Positions 45,835-55,372 of a stretch of DNA of 64,000 nucleotides are shown one piece after another (position 1 is the stretch's first letter; each line of letters opens with the position of its first letter). The position numbers were made by a program, and so were the translations under genes. Where the stretch lies: the NCBI GenBank assembly GCA_026018925.1, contig JAKSZU010000029.1:7873006-7937005 (forward strand), in the 5' to 3' direction. This DNA is from Tupaia tana (taxonomy: Eukaryota; Chordata; Mammalia; Scandentia; Tupaiidae). The notes under the pieces were generated by a model. That model worked only from the letters and a program-made list of their open reading frames with translations. It did not search any database and was not told the origin of the DNA.

Positions 45835-46405
45835 ATATATATTTTTTTTCCTGAAACTTTTTTTTTTGTAACTCAATTTACATTCCTTCCCTAAGCATCA
45901 TCACAGCACACAAAATGTGATCTCCCATCAGTACACACTGCATAGTGACTCAATTATGCACATTTTAAATTTTTTTCCATTTCTAGTTCTTAGAATTATT
46001 TCCACCCCTCTTTCTGACCTTTTGTCCCTTTCCACCCTCCTCTCACACCACCCCCTGTGTCCACAATTGTCCTCCATTCCCTTCCTACCCACATTGCATT
46101 GATCACACAATTTCCTACATAATCTAACTACTTTCAATGGTGAGTTCACTCATTACTACTAAGAAAACCAGTTTTGACTTAACTCAGAGAAATGCCAAGG
46201 AACTTTGCTTAAAGCCAGGAAACAGGTTAGGATTCTCTTCAAATGGTAGGTGAATGAACCTATCAGTCTCATGTACTTTTATCTTCTGTTCTGGTTCAAT
46301 TTTCCTGATTAAATTCTGGGATATAATATTCAACTCCAGACTTGTCCCTATGATTAAGTTGGCAGCTTTCTTAGTTTTTGAACTATTATTTCCATGTGTC
46401 TGTAT

Positions 46406-47374
46406 TTAATTTTCCTTATACAGCACACCCTTGAGAACTTCTTGGAGATCTGATCTGGTGCTGGTAAATTCTTTCAGGTTTTGTTTATCTGAGAATGTTC
46501 TTGTCTTTTCTTCCCACCTGAAAAATAATCTTGCTGGGTACAGTATTCTTAGCTGAAATTGCTTCTCTCTTAACACTTTGAATGTATTTTCCCATTCTCT
46601 CCTCACTCGCATTGTTTCCGATGAGAGATCTGCTGTTATCCTGATGGGATGTCCTTTGTAGGTAACTTGATGTTTTTCTCTTGCCAATCTTAGTATCTTG
46701 TCTTTGTCTGTGGTTTTGGTCAACCTGGCTATAATGTGTCTTGGAGAAGATCTTATTGGGTTGATTCTATTTGGGGTTCTTTGTATTTCCTCGGACTGGA
46801 TCTTCGAATGTCTCTCTAGGTTTGGAAAGTTTTCTTGCAGGATTTCATGGAATAGATTATCAATGCCCTTATGGGTCTCTTCACCTTCTGGAATGCCAAT
46901 TATCTGTATATTTGGATGTTTGATGGTATCCAGTACTTCTCGCATATTATTCTCAAATTTTGGGGCCATTTTCTCAGTCTTCGTGGTGGATTTTTCTAGG
47001 CCAGTCATTTTCTCTTCTACATCTGAGATTCTATTTTCTGAATGATCTAGTCTGCTTTTAATACTTTCAAGGGAGATTTTGACTTCTTGTATTATAGACT
47101 TCATCTCTAGCAGTTCCGTTTGAGTCTTTTGCAAAGTGTGTAATTCCTCTTTTAGATCTTGCAAGAATTTCCTCATCTCCTGGAACTCGTCAACTTCTTT
47201 CTCCTTTCTCTTTAGCAGTTCATTATCTCTCTTCTCTTCCATCTCTGTTAGCTTTGACATTATGAATGCTCTAAATTCCTTATCAGACATTTCCATGATT
47301 TTCACCAAACTTCTTGTGGATGAAGAAGAGTTACTCTTTTCCCTTGGAGGAGAGGTATTTTCTTGTTTTCCCAT
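46406..47374 (-). CDS. L1-type ORF1 protein (intact, 322 aa)
   Basis: RNA-binding chaperone of L1-like retrotransposons; it trimerises and coats the element RNA in cytoplasmic particles. Layout: Ser-rich N terminus (1-30), coiled coil about 40-150 with heptads (KEVDEFQEMRKFLQDLK, SIIQEVKISLESIKSRLD) and an RISDVEE segment of the type used in coiled-coil trimer nucleation, RRM about 153-252 (NIQIIGIPEGEE, SSPRHIIARLTK), C-terminal domain about 253-320 (REWENTFKVLREK, ILYPARL, FSDKQNLKEF). The length and order match mammalian ORF1p (about 340 residues). The start is the first Met after the leader, and the frame has no break. The element lacks ORF2, so its RNA could move only with a partner's reverse transcriptase. 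Whether it is still expressed is unknown. Confidence 0.92.
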   Translation of the reverse strand: MGKQENTSPPREKSNSSSSTRSLVKIMEMSDKEFRAFIMSKLTEMEEKRDNELLKRKEKEVDEFQEMRKFLQDLKEELHTLQKTQTELLEMKSIIQEVKISLESIKSRLDHSENRISDVEEKMTGLEKSTTKTEKMAPKFENNMREVLDTIKHPNIQIIGIPEGEETHKGIDNLFHEILQENFPNLERHSKIQSEEIQRTPNRINPIRSSPRHIIARLTKTTDKDKILRLAREKHQVTYKGHPIRITADLSSETMRVRREWENTFKVLREKQFQLRILYPARLFFRWEEKTRTFSDKQNLKEFTSTRSDLQEVLKGVLYKEN

Positions 47375-47739
47375 AATTCTCGTGATCTAGTGGTGATTTC
47401 TTGTCATCTGATGGATGGTGTGTTTCTTTCAAATTCTTGAAGTTCAGCCTGAATGTTCAGGAGCAAGCAGACAGAGATGATCTAGAATCTCTTTGCCATT
47501 CTGTTGTGATTGCTCATGCAGCAGATTCAGTAGATATTGGGTAATATTTTAACCCTATTAGGATTTGGATGTTTAGCTACAGTGCTCTTAGATCTGTCTA
47601 AAAACACATCGAATGGATATTGGAGGGTAGAGAGAAAAGAAAAAGGAAAATGAAAAAGAGAGAGAGAAACAACAAAAAAAGAGAAAAAAAGACAAAAAAA
47701 TATAAAAAATAAAAAAATTTAATTACTGTTCTTTTTTTT

Positions 47740-48135
47740 TTTTTAAATCACAAAATAGAAAACCATGTGGCGTGCAATCACCACGCAAAATATCTACTTC
47801 ACTGGAGCCATGTGGGACCTTCTTCTGAAGGCCTGGCCTCTTCTGCCTGGGTGGAAGGACCAGAGTGATCATTAACAAGATAAAAGGTGGAGCTGGGAGC
47901 AAGAGAAAAACTTTGCCTTTAAAAAAAGTGTAAAAAGGAAAAGTTATGAAAAAAAAGGGAAGGCAGAAGCGGGAAGAGACAGAAAAAGAGACACGGAAAC
48001 AGAGATAGAAGGCTGGGGGTGCAGAGGGGCTCCCTACCACTAGCTCGTTTGCTGGAGGCTGAATTATCAGTAGAAAATCTTCATTCCCTGAAATATCTAC
48101 TTTGCTGGAGCCATGTGGAAACTTCTTCTCTCTTA
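47740..48135 (-). promoter_or_regulatory. 5'UTR monomers of the half-L1 (parent of the satellite unit)
   Basis: About 1.2 units. Blocks shared in order with the satellite: AATATCTACTTC...CCATGTGG (satellite AATATCTAGTTC...CCATGTGG), TTCTGCCTGGG, ATTAACAAGATAAAAGGTGGAGCTG, TTTGCCTTTAAAAAAAGTGTAAAAAGGAAAA, GAGATAGAAGGC, AGGGGCTCCCTACCA, CTGGAGGCTGAATTAT, AGAAAATCTTCATTCC. Promoter activity is inferred from the position and from mouse L1, where 5'UTR monomers act as promoters. Confidence 0.85.
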
Positions 48136-48282
48136 AAGATTTTTCATGACTTGTTTGTTCATTTATTTTTGTACTTCTATTTTTTGATTTTTATAAAAAT
48201 ATGAAATGCAGAAAGATATTTTAACTGATGTAAAATTTGAATGATGGCTTAATTGAGCCATTTAGCATTATTACCAGGGTTG

Positions 48283-49400
48283 GCAGGTGGTGTGGTGGTG
48301 AAGTTGCTATATGCCGGGGTCCAGCCTCGGCGGGGGTGGGTTGACTCGTGGGAAGCGGCGAAGGTGAACAGAAACAAAAATTAGACTAAGACCTCAATGC
48401 CTTTAGCATGTTCTTAGCCGGCCACAGCCAGAGTTAGCTCCAGGCTGCTGCGCTGGCAGCTTTCAAACACACGTATTTATTGAGGGGTGTCTTACAGGAG
48501 TAGGAGGGGCGAGGGGGAAATAAATGATTAACTCTAAGAAACAGGGAATTCAAGGCACAGAAACAATAATCATAAAACATGATGTCTGTCTTATATGATT
48601 AGGTATAATCAATTACAGTTCTCAGAATGAAGGCGTCTATTTGTCTGGTGCATTTTCTTCTTAAATCTTGATTGCCGGACAGGGCCTTTTTGGGTGAGAA
48701 GGTCTTGTAGCTCAGGAGACAACACAGAGTGTTTTATTAGCAGTTTTTCATAGTTAACAGCACACAGGGGAGAAACTGCTTGTAATTAGGTGCTATCCCT
48801 TGCTTGCCTCGGACCAGATAAGAACTTTCAGCTAAGGTAGTTACTCTTCCTCCTGGAGCCTTCAGGTTTGTTTATCCTGTCTCTGTTAGCCAGATCTGTC
48901 CTTCCTCTATTAACCCATGGGCCCCTATATTTATTTGCTGAATTCTTTGTCTGTTAATCAGTGAATTCTTGTGCTAATTTGGCCTAATACAAGTTAACTT
49001 TGGCCTGTAGCTTTAACAAGAAATATTTACGTAAAACTAGCCTTAAACTAACTTAGTCTGCATATGTTACTAACGCTAATTTGGCTTATACTAACTCAAC
49101 TTAACATATGTTAATTTTAGTTTAGGATAGGCAGGTGGGGGAGTCTGTCTTAGGTTCCCTGGCCCTTTACTCTTGCAGGGTACCGTAATAACAGTAAAGC
49201 TCACGGCAGAGAAATTGAGTGCAGGCCAGTACAGTGACACAATGGAGGGCTCGTACCAGCTTGTGTTGTCTGCATGGCCCTGTCAGCTATACTTCCACAT
49301 GGCTGACTACAGTTTGAGTTCCAGACTTAGCAGCTTGCTTTCTCAATTTCCCTCTCTCAATTTGGTCAAAATTAATAAATCATAGTAATAAATAAAATTA
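48283..49400 (+). mobile_element. SINE-B split by a solo LTR
   Basis: Head GGCAGGTGGTGTGGTGGTGAAGTTGCTATA (48283-48311) stops at the LTR and resumes after it with CTATACTTCCACATGGCTGACTACAG, TTTGAGTTCC and CTTGCTTTCTCAATTTCCC (49286-49400). The LTR is therefore younger than this SINE. Confidence 0.88.
48312..49285 (-). mobile_element. Solo LTR, class II (ERV2/ERVK-like), with 6-bp TSD
   Basis: 974 bp, from TGCCGGGGTCC to CCCTGTCA on the plus strand; reversed, it begins TG and ends GGACCCCGGCA. A perfect GCTATA duplication lies at 48306-48311 and 49286-49291; six-base duplications are typical of class II (beta-like) retroviruses. AATAAA lies on the minus strand within CGTATTTATTGAGG (about 48472-48485), as expected for the R region. 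No internal retroviral genes are present, so it is the remnant of LTR-LTR recombination. Confidence 0.9.
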
Positions 49401-49599
49401 TATAAAATAATTAAGTAAAATCAACATACATATTACCTCACAACTTGTTTCTGAGGTGAGATCACAATATATATTTCAGAGAATTATTCAGGTATACAAT
49501 ATAATGTAATTAATTACAATGATATGATGTACATTAGAACATTTGAACTTATTCCTCTTGGCTAACTGAAATGCTGTTTTTTGACCAACATTTCAATTT

Positions 49600-50113
49600 T
49601 AATTTAATTTATTTTTAGAGAGAATTTTGCTAAATATATACAAACACAAGACATGGGTGTGAATGCCAGATGTGGTGTGTGTGGAGGGGTGGGGCCTAGA
49701 GAAAGACATTTGGTGGAGGGATACAGAGGCAGAGCATTGACAGGATGGGAAGGTGTGGTGTTATATGTTGAAGATATTTTGATCAACTGGACTGGGGAGA
49801 AATGTTCACATATTGAAATGTTCACTGTGTAAGCTAAACAATGTGATTGAATGTATATAAATTAATTAATTTAATAAAGAGAGAATTTTGCTATAGGGCA
49901 TATGTGTTTGCTGGAGAGACACAGACAGACACAAATCAAGAAAGCAACCCCAGGAGGATGGTCACACTGCAATCCCTCTCCTCCATTCTCCTCTTGGGAT
50001 TTTGGGCAAACACACACATGGTTCTGGCATGAGTTTTAAGCCACTAGGTGCAGGACTAATTTGTGGTCTACCTGGGAGCCCAGCAACCTAACCATTACAC
50101 CATCATCTGCTTT
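49600..50113 (-). mobile_element. SINE-A, old, interrupted by an L1 tail
   Basis: TTTTTAGAGAGAATTTTGCTA at the left, then after the L1 insert AGAGAGAATTTTGCTATAGGGCATATG, CAATCCCTCTCCTCCATTCTCCTC, GGTGCAGGACTAATT and ATTACACCATCATCTGC. The interrupting L1 fragment is at 49633-49877. Confidence 0.85.
49633..49877 (+). mobile_element. L1 3'UTR tail with TSD, inside SINE-A
   Basis: 5'-truncated to about 245 bp: GGGGTGGGGCCTAGAG, GATATTTTGATCAACTGG, GAGAAATGTTCACATATTGAAATG, GTGATTGAATGTATATAAATT. It matches the 3'UTR of the twin-primed L1 at 27.2 kb. Target duplication AGAGAGAATTTTGCTA at 49617-49632 and 49878-49893. Confidence 0.92.
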
Positions 50114-50334
50114 CTTGATTAACGTTTTTAAAACCTGGCTACCCTCAAACAGCAGTAGCTGTCATATTATTCTCTGCTTCTGTGAATTTTAGTTTTTAAT
50201 ACTCTACTTACATGTAGGATGACGAGGTGTATGTTATTGTGTACCTGAGTTATTTCAATCAGCATAATGTCCTCCAAGTTCATCCCTGTTGTTATAATAA
50301 CATAATATGTTTTGTTAATTTTAGGGTCCATGTG

Positions 50335-50505
50335 ATTACCAGAGACTAAGGGAGAGAGAAACACCTCCCAATGGAGCTTCATCATGCTTCAATCCCTTCT
50401 CTGTTTCTTCATTCTGTCAGGATTTCAGGAATGCACACACATGTACATAGTATGCTTTCTAAGCCAACAAAAATGGGATTCAAATCATGGTCACTTATGT
50501 GGAAC
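50335..50505 (-). mobile_element. SINE-A fragment, old
   Basis: TTACCAGAGACTAAGGGAGAGAGAAACACC, GCTTCAATCCCTTCTC, GGGATTCAAATCATGGTC. It is cut at the right by a younger SINE-A. Confidence 0.75.
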
Positions 50506-50511
50506 CCTGAT

Positions 50512-50767
50512 TTTTTTTTGAAGAGTTTTTTGCAATAGGGCGTGTGCACTCACCAGACAGACAGAGAGAGACAGAGAGACAGAAAGCAAGAAATCACCCC
50601 CCAGGGGGGATGGCCATGCTGCAATCCCTTCTCCTCCATTCTCTTGGGATCTTGGGCACACATGCACATGCACCCGGCATGAGTTTAAACCACCGAGTCT
50701 GAGACGCGAACCACGGCCAACAACATGGGAGTTCAGCGACATAGCCATTACACTAACTACTGGTCCC
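50512..50767 (-). mobile_element. SINE-A
   Basis: T9 run, GCAATAGGGCGTGTGCACTCACC, complete body and head CTACTGGTCCCC. Flanks GGAACCCTGA and GGAACTCTGA are a decayed target duplication. Confidence 0.92.
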
Positions 50768-50874
50768 CCTGGAACTCTGAACTTTTAAACATTAGGCTAT
50801 GAAGCTGATATGCAGAATTTTATTTTCAAGGCTGTATAATATTCTATTGAATGCATATATATAAAAGGTTTTCT

Positions 50875-51058
50875 TAAAAATATTTATTTAATTCATCATT
50901 ATTTTTATTTAGTTTTCTATTGGACATATGCTCACTAGAGAGAAATAGATAGCAATAAAGAGAGGGAAAGTGAGGGAGCAAGCTGACAGGTCTGGGACTT
51001 GAACTGTGATCAACCATGTGGGACCAGCACCTCAAACACCACAGCACTTGCTGGTCCC
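50875..51058 (-). mobile_element. SINE-B
   Basis: AAAAATATTTATTTAATTCATCATTATT tail, then ATTGGACATATGCTCACTAG (a stretch shared with SINE-A), GGTCTGGGACTTGAACTG and CTTGCTGGTCCC. Confidence 0.82.
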
Positions 51059-51376
51059 TGTAACATGTTTTATCCATTTGTGTGTAATAGCTATGTTAAT
51101 GTTTTATCATGACTATTATGAATGAATTTGCAATGAATGTGGAAGCATGAATATATTTTTGATATATTAACATATAGTTTTTATACATAACCAATTATGT
51201 AATTCGTAAGTCACATGGTAGTACTATTTTTAATTTTGTGAAAAAACTTAGGAAACTATTTTCCATTGTGTTTAACCAATTTGTATTTTTATCAACAATG
51301 TTCAATAGTTCTCTTTCCTTCTTGTATTTATTGAATTGTATATTTTTAAGAATAGCTATCTTAAGAGGTGTGAGGT

Positions 51377-51545
51377 GGGGGCTGGCGGGTGGTGTGATCA
51401 TTGAGGCACTGGACTCCCACATGGCTGACTATGGCTTGAGTCCTGGAACTGGTGGCTTGCTTTCTCACTTTCTTTTTCTCTCTTTCTCTGGTCAAACTAG
51501 AAAATAAAATAAAATTTAAAAATAAAATAAATTTAAAAAGTTTTT
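51377..51545 (+). mobile_element. SINE-B
   Basis: GGGCTGGCGGGTGGTGTGATC head, GGCTTGAGTCC B box, GGTGGCTTGCTTTCTCACTTTC, CTGGTCAAACTAG and an AAAATAAAA tail. Confidence 0.88.
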
Positions 51546-51902
51546 TAAGAAAATGAGACATGATGTGGTATTTCACAATTGTTTTCATTATTTTCCTAAT
51601 GATTAGTGATGTCAAGTGTTTATTTGTATACCTATTGGTCATTTGTATACTTTCTTCTGAAAAATTTCTATCCAAGTCTTTTGCACTTTTGCCCCTCAGT
51701 TATTTGTTTTCTGAATATTAAATTTCTAATTCATTTTGAATATTAATTTTTAATGTAATATATAACATATCATGTCAATCATTATGCAGTTCTTCAAATA
51801 TGTTTTTATTTAATTTGTTGGACAGCATCATTTTAGTTTTATGTAACTTTGTTTATTATTACTTTTCTTGTTTTTCATATTAAGATATATAAAAGTAGTA
51901 CA

Positions 51903-52150
51903 GGGCCAGCAGGTGGCATAATGTATAAGGCACTGGATTCCCACACGGTCAACCACATTTGAATCCTGACCCGGTGGCTTGAAGCTCAAGTTAGGAATGT
52001 GTGTGTGTGTCCAAAATCCATATAGAAGAAGTGAGGAGAAGGGACTGCAGCATGACCATTCCCTGTGGTGGTGATTTCTCTTTCTCTTTCAGAGCTACTC
52101 TTTCTCTCCAGTGAGTGCATGTGCCTTATGGCAAAAAACATAACAATAAA
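51903..52150 (+). mobile_element. SINE-A with SINE-B-like head
   Basis: GGGCCAGCAGGTGGCATAATG head, then SINE-A body (GTCCAAAATCC, GAGGAGAAGGGACTGCAGCATGACC, GGTGGTGATTTCTC) and ATGGCAAAAAACA end. Confidence 0.87.
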
Positions 52151-52160
52151 AGTTACACAT

Positions 52161-52268
52161 GGGGCCAGCAGGTGCCGTGCTGATTAAAGCACTAGACTCC
52201 CACATGGCCAACTGGTTTGAGTACTGGACCTGCTGGCTTGAAAATCACATGCAGTGTGTGTATGTGTA

Positions 52269-52309
<41 letters not shown>

Positions 52310-52512
52310 CCAAAACCTTGAGAGGGGAATGGAGGAAAAAGGATCACACTGGACACATCTGTATGTGTCCAAGACTCTGGGAGGAAAATGGAAGAAAAGA
52401 GATTGCAGTGTGGCTATCTCCCAGATTGGGTGATTTCTCACTTTCTCACAGTCTCTGTCTTCCTCTCTCTCAAGGGAGCACACCCACCTAAGGCAAAAAC
52501 CTCAAAAATAGG
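52161..52512 (+). mobile_element. SINE-A with internal duplication and (TG)n
   Basis: Head GGGGCCAGCAGGTGCCGTGC. A (TG)n run at 52272-52306, then the GTCCAAAACCTTGAGAGGGGAATGGAGG block appears a second time as GTCCAAGACTCTGGGAGGAAAATGGAAG about 60 bp on. Longer than standard by that duplicate. Confidence 0.88.
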
Positions 52513-52562
52513 ATAACAAAACTAGACCATCTTTAGGCAACAGATAAAAGTTTTAAATTCCA

Positions 52563-52796
52563 AGGACCAGAAGGTGGTGTAGCGGTTAAGGTGCTGGACT
52601 TCCACATGGCACACTGAGGTTTGACTCCTGGATCTAGCAGCTTGAAAGTCACACAGAGCACATGCCCAAATTCCCAAGAGGAGAACTGAAATGGGATAGT
52701 GCCATGACCATTACCCCTGGGAGGTGATATCTCATTTTCTGTCTCTCTGTCTCTTTCTCTCTGGTGAGCATGCCCACCCTTAAAATATGTGTAATT
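52563..52796 (+). mobile_element. SINE-A with SINE-B-like head
   Basis: AAGGACCAGAAGGTGGTGTAGCGGTTAAGGTGCTGG head, GGTTTGACTCC B box, CCTGGGAGGTGATATCTC and GAGCATGCCCACCC end. Third such copy in a row in forward orientation. Confidence 0.87.
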
Positions 52797-53108
52797 ACAA
52801 AATTATAATGTAGCATTAAAATTAGGTAATATATGTACTTAGGTAGCACAGTAAATAATAATATTTTAATAGAGACTGTGGAGATATGTATAGGGGCTGG
52901 GACAATGAGACAGTGTGTGAGAGAGAATGAACTCAACTCTGAATATAGAATAGTCAAATGTGAATTTAGTACCATGTAACAGGGTGGAGGTCAGTAGATA
53001 GCAAATTACATTAAGTAACTATAGGGTTAAGGGGGATTTTGCTCAAATCCACCTACCTTGATTTCATAGAAAACAAACAGACCTTGGTAAAGTTTGAGAA
53101 ACCTGATT
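52797..53108. other. Host DNA, nothing recognised
   Basis: AT-rich unique text between a SINE and the second LTR. It may be an old L1 3'UTR piece; not supported. Confidence 0.4.
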
Positions 53109-53114
53109 AAATTT

Positions 53115-54335
53115 TGCCGGGAGCCGTGCCCCAGCCAGGGTGGGTGCACGGGGAGGCGACACGGGTGAACAGGAATCAGACTGAGACCTCACGCCCCTTT
53201 AGCATGTTCTCAGCCGACTGCAGTCAGAGTAAACTCCAGACTGCAGCCCTGATGGCAAGAAGTCATGCGTATTTATTATAGAAGGAGTTTTTACAGTAGT
53301 GGGCTGGGTGAGGGGAAGTAAGTGAAACATTTTGTTCTAAAAGGTAAGGCATTCAAAGTATAGGAACAATAATCATAAAACATGACATCTATTTGGTTAG
53401 GTATAAACAGTCATAATTTTTAGAACGAGGAAGTCCATTTTTTGGGTGTATTCTCTTCTTTGATCTTGATTACCAGGGAGGGTCTTTGGATGAGAGGGCT
53501 CCCAGGAATCTTGACCACTTCAGTCAGACCAGCTTGATCACTTTAGTCCCAGATTGGCCTCAGGTCAGCTTTTTGAGAACTTTAGCTTCAGGCTAGGGTG
53601 GTAGCAATTACAGAAACCTAGAAATAAATCCTGTCTGGTTTAGTAAAGACAAGGTTAGTATATACTAAAGTGAAATACTTATATTATCTCTGGGGTAGTC
53701 TACAGCTAAGAGGGTGAGTCTACATAGGAAAGGAATGTGGTCTTGTGAGTAGCTGAAGGTTGCTGTGTACTTGGGACCCTCTACATGCTGCTAATGACTG
53801 TGGCTTGGGGAATGGCAATCTTCCCTTGTCCTGAGAGTAAGGGTGGCTTATGGTCTTTGGGGAAACAGCACCTCATGGATGAGTCCCTGAGTCCCTCTCG
53901 GCTACTGAGGTCGTTTTGCCCATTAGTAGCTTTAACTCAGACCTTTCTAATGCTTATCTATGTAATCCCTAGTAGGAGAAGTGCATGTAGCATTCTCTAT
54001 TGATATTTTCTAGGAAGGTGGGGTGAGTCTAATGGGAGTAACTCCTGTTTGCAGCCACTGCCTTATGCAGCTGCCACCTTAGTGGATCCGCATTCTTTCA
54101 GGATTATTGTAAAAATTATAGTAAGGCTGGGGGTGTCTTTATGGGGTACTGGGGTATGGCAATAAGGCCCATGGCAGAGAAATTGAGTGCAGGACAGTAC
54201 AGCAACACAATTCGTGAGGTCCAGAACTCGTAAAACTGTCGACCTTGCAAACAGTTCTCCTCAGCCGAGTCCTTGCTCTAGGCACGAGGGGCAGTTCTTT
54301 CATACTCAGCCTGTGTTAACTGCATGGTCCCAGCA
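53115..54335 (-). mobile_element. Solo LTR, same family as 48312, with 6-bp TSD
   Basis: 1,221 bp, from TGCCGGGAGCCGTGCCCC to GGTCCCAGCA on the plus strand. Perfect AAATTT duplication at 53109-53114 and 54336-54341. It shares with the other LTR CTTTAGCATGTTCTCAGCC, GCGTATTTATT (minus-strand AATAAA), GAACAATAATCATAAAACATGA, ATTTGGTTAGGTATAA and GCAGAGAAATTGAGTGCAGG. It is longer by insertions in the middle. No retroviral coding sequence. Confidence 0.9.
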
Positions 54336-54665
54336 AAATTTTGGTCAAGCAGAGAATCTTTGTTAATACAGACAGAATTATTAAAACAATGGGCCAGCAG
54401 GTGATGTGGTGGTTAATGTGGCAGAGAAATTGAGTGCAGGACAGTACAGCAACACAATTCGTGAGGTCCAGAACTCGTAAAACTGTCGACCTTGCAAACA
54501 GTTCTCCTCAGCCGAGTCCTTGCTCTAGGCACGAGGGGCAGTTCTTTCATACTCAGCCTGTGTTAACTGCATGGTCCCAGCAAAATTTTGGTCAAGCAGA
54601 GAATCTTTGTTAATACAGACAGAATTATTAAAACAATGGGCCAGCAGGTGATGTGGTGGTTAATG
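54172..54665. repeat. Perfect 247-bp tandem duplication
   Basis: 54172-54418 is repeated at 54419-54665 with no difference that I can see. The unit runs from TGGCAGAGAAATTGAG in the LTR, through the LTR end and its AAATTT flank, into the first bases of the next SINE-B (GGGCCAGCAGGTGATGTGGTGGTTAATG). Both break ends have TG, a 2-base microhomology. Confidence 0.95.
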
Positions 54666-54800
54666 TGCTGGACTCCCACATGACCAACCATGGTTTGAGT
54701 TCTGAACCTAATGGTTTGGTTTCTCACATTCCTTCACTCTCTTTCTTTCTGGTCAAATTTAAAAGAAAATAAATAAATAAATTTAATAAATAATTATTTG
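54638..54800 (+). mobile_element. SINE-B (head partly duplicated upstream)
   Basis: GGGCCAGCAGGTGATGTGGTGG head, GGTTTGAGTTCTG B box, TTTCTCACATTCC, CTGGTCAAATTT and AAATAAAT tail. Its first 28 bases also stand at 54391-54418 through the tandem duplication. Confidence 0.88.
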
Positions 54801-54924
54801 AAAAGAAAAAAAATAAGAATTATTTAAACAAAATTTAAAAACGATTTAAAATTAATTAAGTCAATTCTCTCTCACACACAGCTATTTAAAACTATTTTAA
54901 AACAATCCTGCAGCTAACCCTGTA

Positions 54925-55372
54925 GTTTAAGTTTGAGACCCAGCAGCTTTTAAATCACACTGGGTGCCCTGCATGCTTGCCCAGAATCCTGAGGAGGATG
55001 GGGATGGCTATCCTCTCTGAGGAGTGATTTCTCATTTTCCCTCACTGTGTCTCTTAAGTAAGCATACATGCTCTATAGCAAAAACTTTTTTTTTTTGAGA
55101 GGTTTTTCGCTATATGGCGCATGCGCTCGCCAGACAGACAGAGAGAGACATAGAGACAGAACGCGAGAAATCATCCCCCGGGGGGATGGTCACACCGCAA
55201 TCCCTTCTCCTCCATTCTCCTCTCGGGATCTTGGGCACGTACCCACACGCGCCCAGCGTGAGTTGTAAGCCACCGGGTCCGAGACGCGAACCGCGGTCGA
55301 CTACGTGGGAGTCCAGCGACATAGCCATTAAGCTAACTGCTGGTTCCCTATAGCAAAAACTTTAAAAAAATG
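54925..55372 (+). mobile_element. SINE-A, old, split by a young SINE-A
   Basis: GTAGTTTAAGTTTGAGACCCAGC, TTGCCCAGAATCCTGAGGAGG, GAGTGATTTCTCATTTTCC, CTCTATAGCAAAAACTT; its tail end is interrupted at 55088. The head start is missing. Confidence 0.83.
55088..55347 (-). mobile_element. SINE-A with TSD, young, inside older SINE-A
   Basis: CpG-rich complete copy (GGCGCATGCGCTCGCC, CACGCGCCCAGCGTGAG, CGCGAACCGCGGTCGACTACG). Target duplication CTATAGCAAAAACTT at 55073-55087 and 55348-55362 lies in the A-rich end of the older SINE. Confidence 0.96.

Larger units (their letters stand above)
45835..48135 (-). mobile_element. Half-L1 (HAL1-like) element with intact ORF1 and no ORF2
   Basis: Minus-strand order: about 1.2 diverged 5'UTR monomers (47740-48135), A/T-rich linker (47640-47740), leader (47375-47640), intact ORF1 (47374-46406), 3'UTR (46405-45850), A-rich tail near 45840. 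No ORF2 sequence lies between ORF1 and the 3'UTR. The same joint occurs in the element at 7043-8775, so it is a family trait and not a private deletion. The 3'UTR differs from those of the autonomous L1s at 27.2 and 49.6 kb but keeps a similar end (GAATGTAAAT versus GAATGTATAT). No clear target duplication was found. Confidence 0.9.
50130..51740 (-). mobile_element. Old L1 3' region (L1M/L1P-type), split by four SINEs
   Basis: Pieces at about 50130-50330, 50775-50872, 51060-51372 and 51545-51740 join into one reverse-strand L1 3' end: GAGTTATTTCAATCAGCATAATGTCCTCCAAG, CTGTATAATATTCTATTG, CACATGGTAGTACTATTTTTAATTTTG, TTTCTATCCAAGTCTTTTGCAC. Decayed and non-coding. Confidence 0.8.

Noticed and set aside
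46698..47390. Forward-strand frames of 84-115 codons
   Set aside because: Antisense shadows of the intact ORF1 at 46406-47374.
45835..48135. Half-L1 as a private deletion of a normal L1
   Set aside because: The 7043-8775 copy has the same passage from ORF1 to the same 3'UTR, which is different from the autonomous L1 3'UTR.
48312..54335. A single provirus bounded by the two LTRs
   Set aside because: Each LTR has its own perfect 6-bp target duplication, and the DNA between them is L1 and SINE sequence without retroviral genes.
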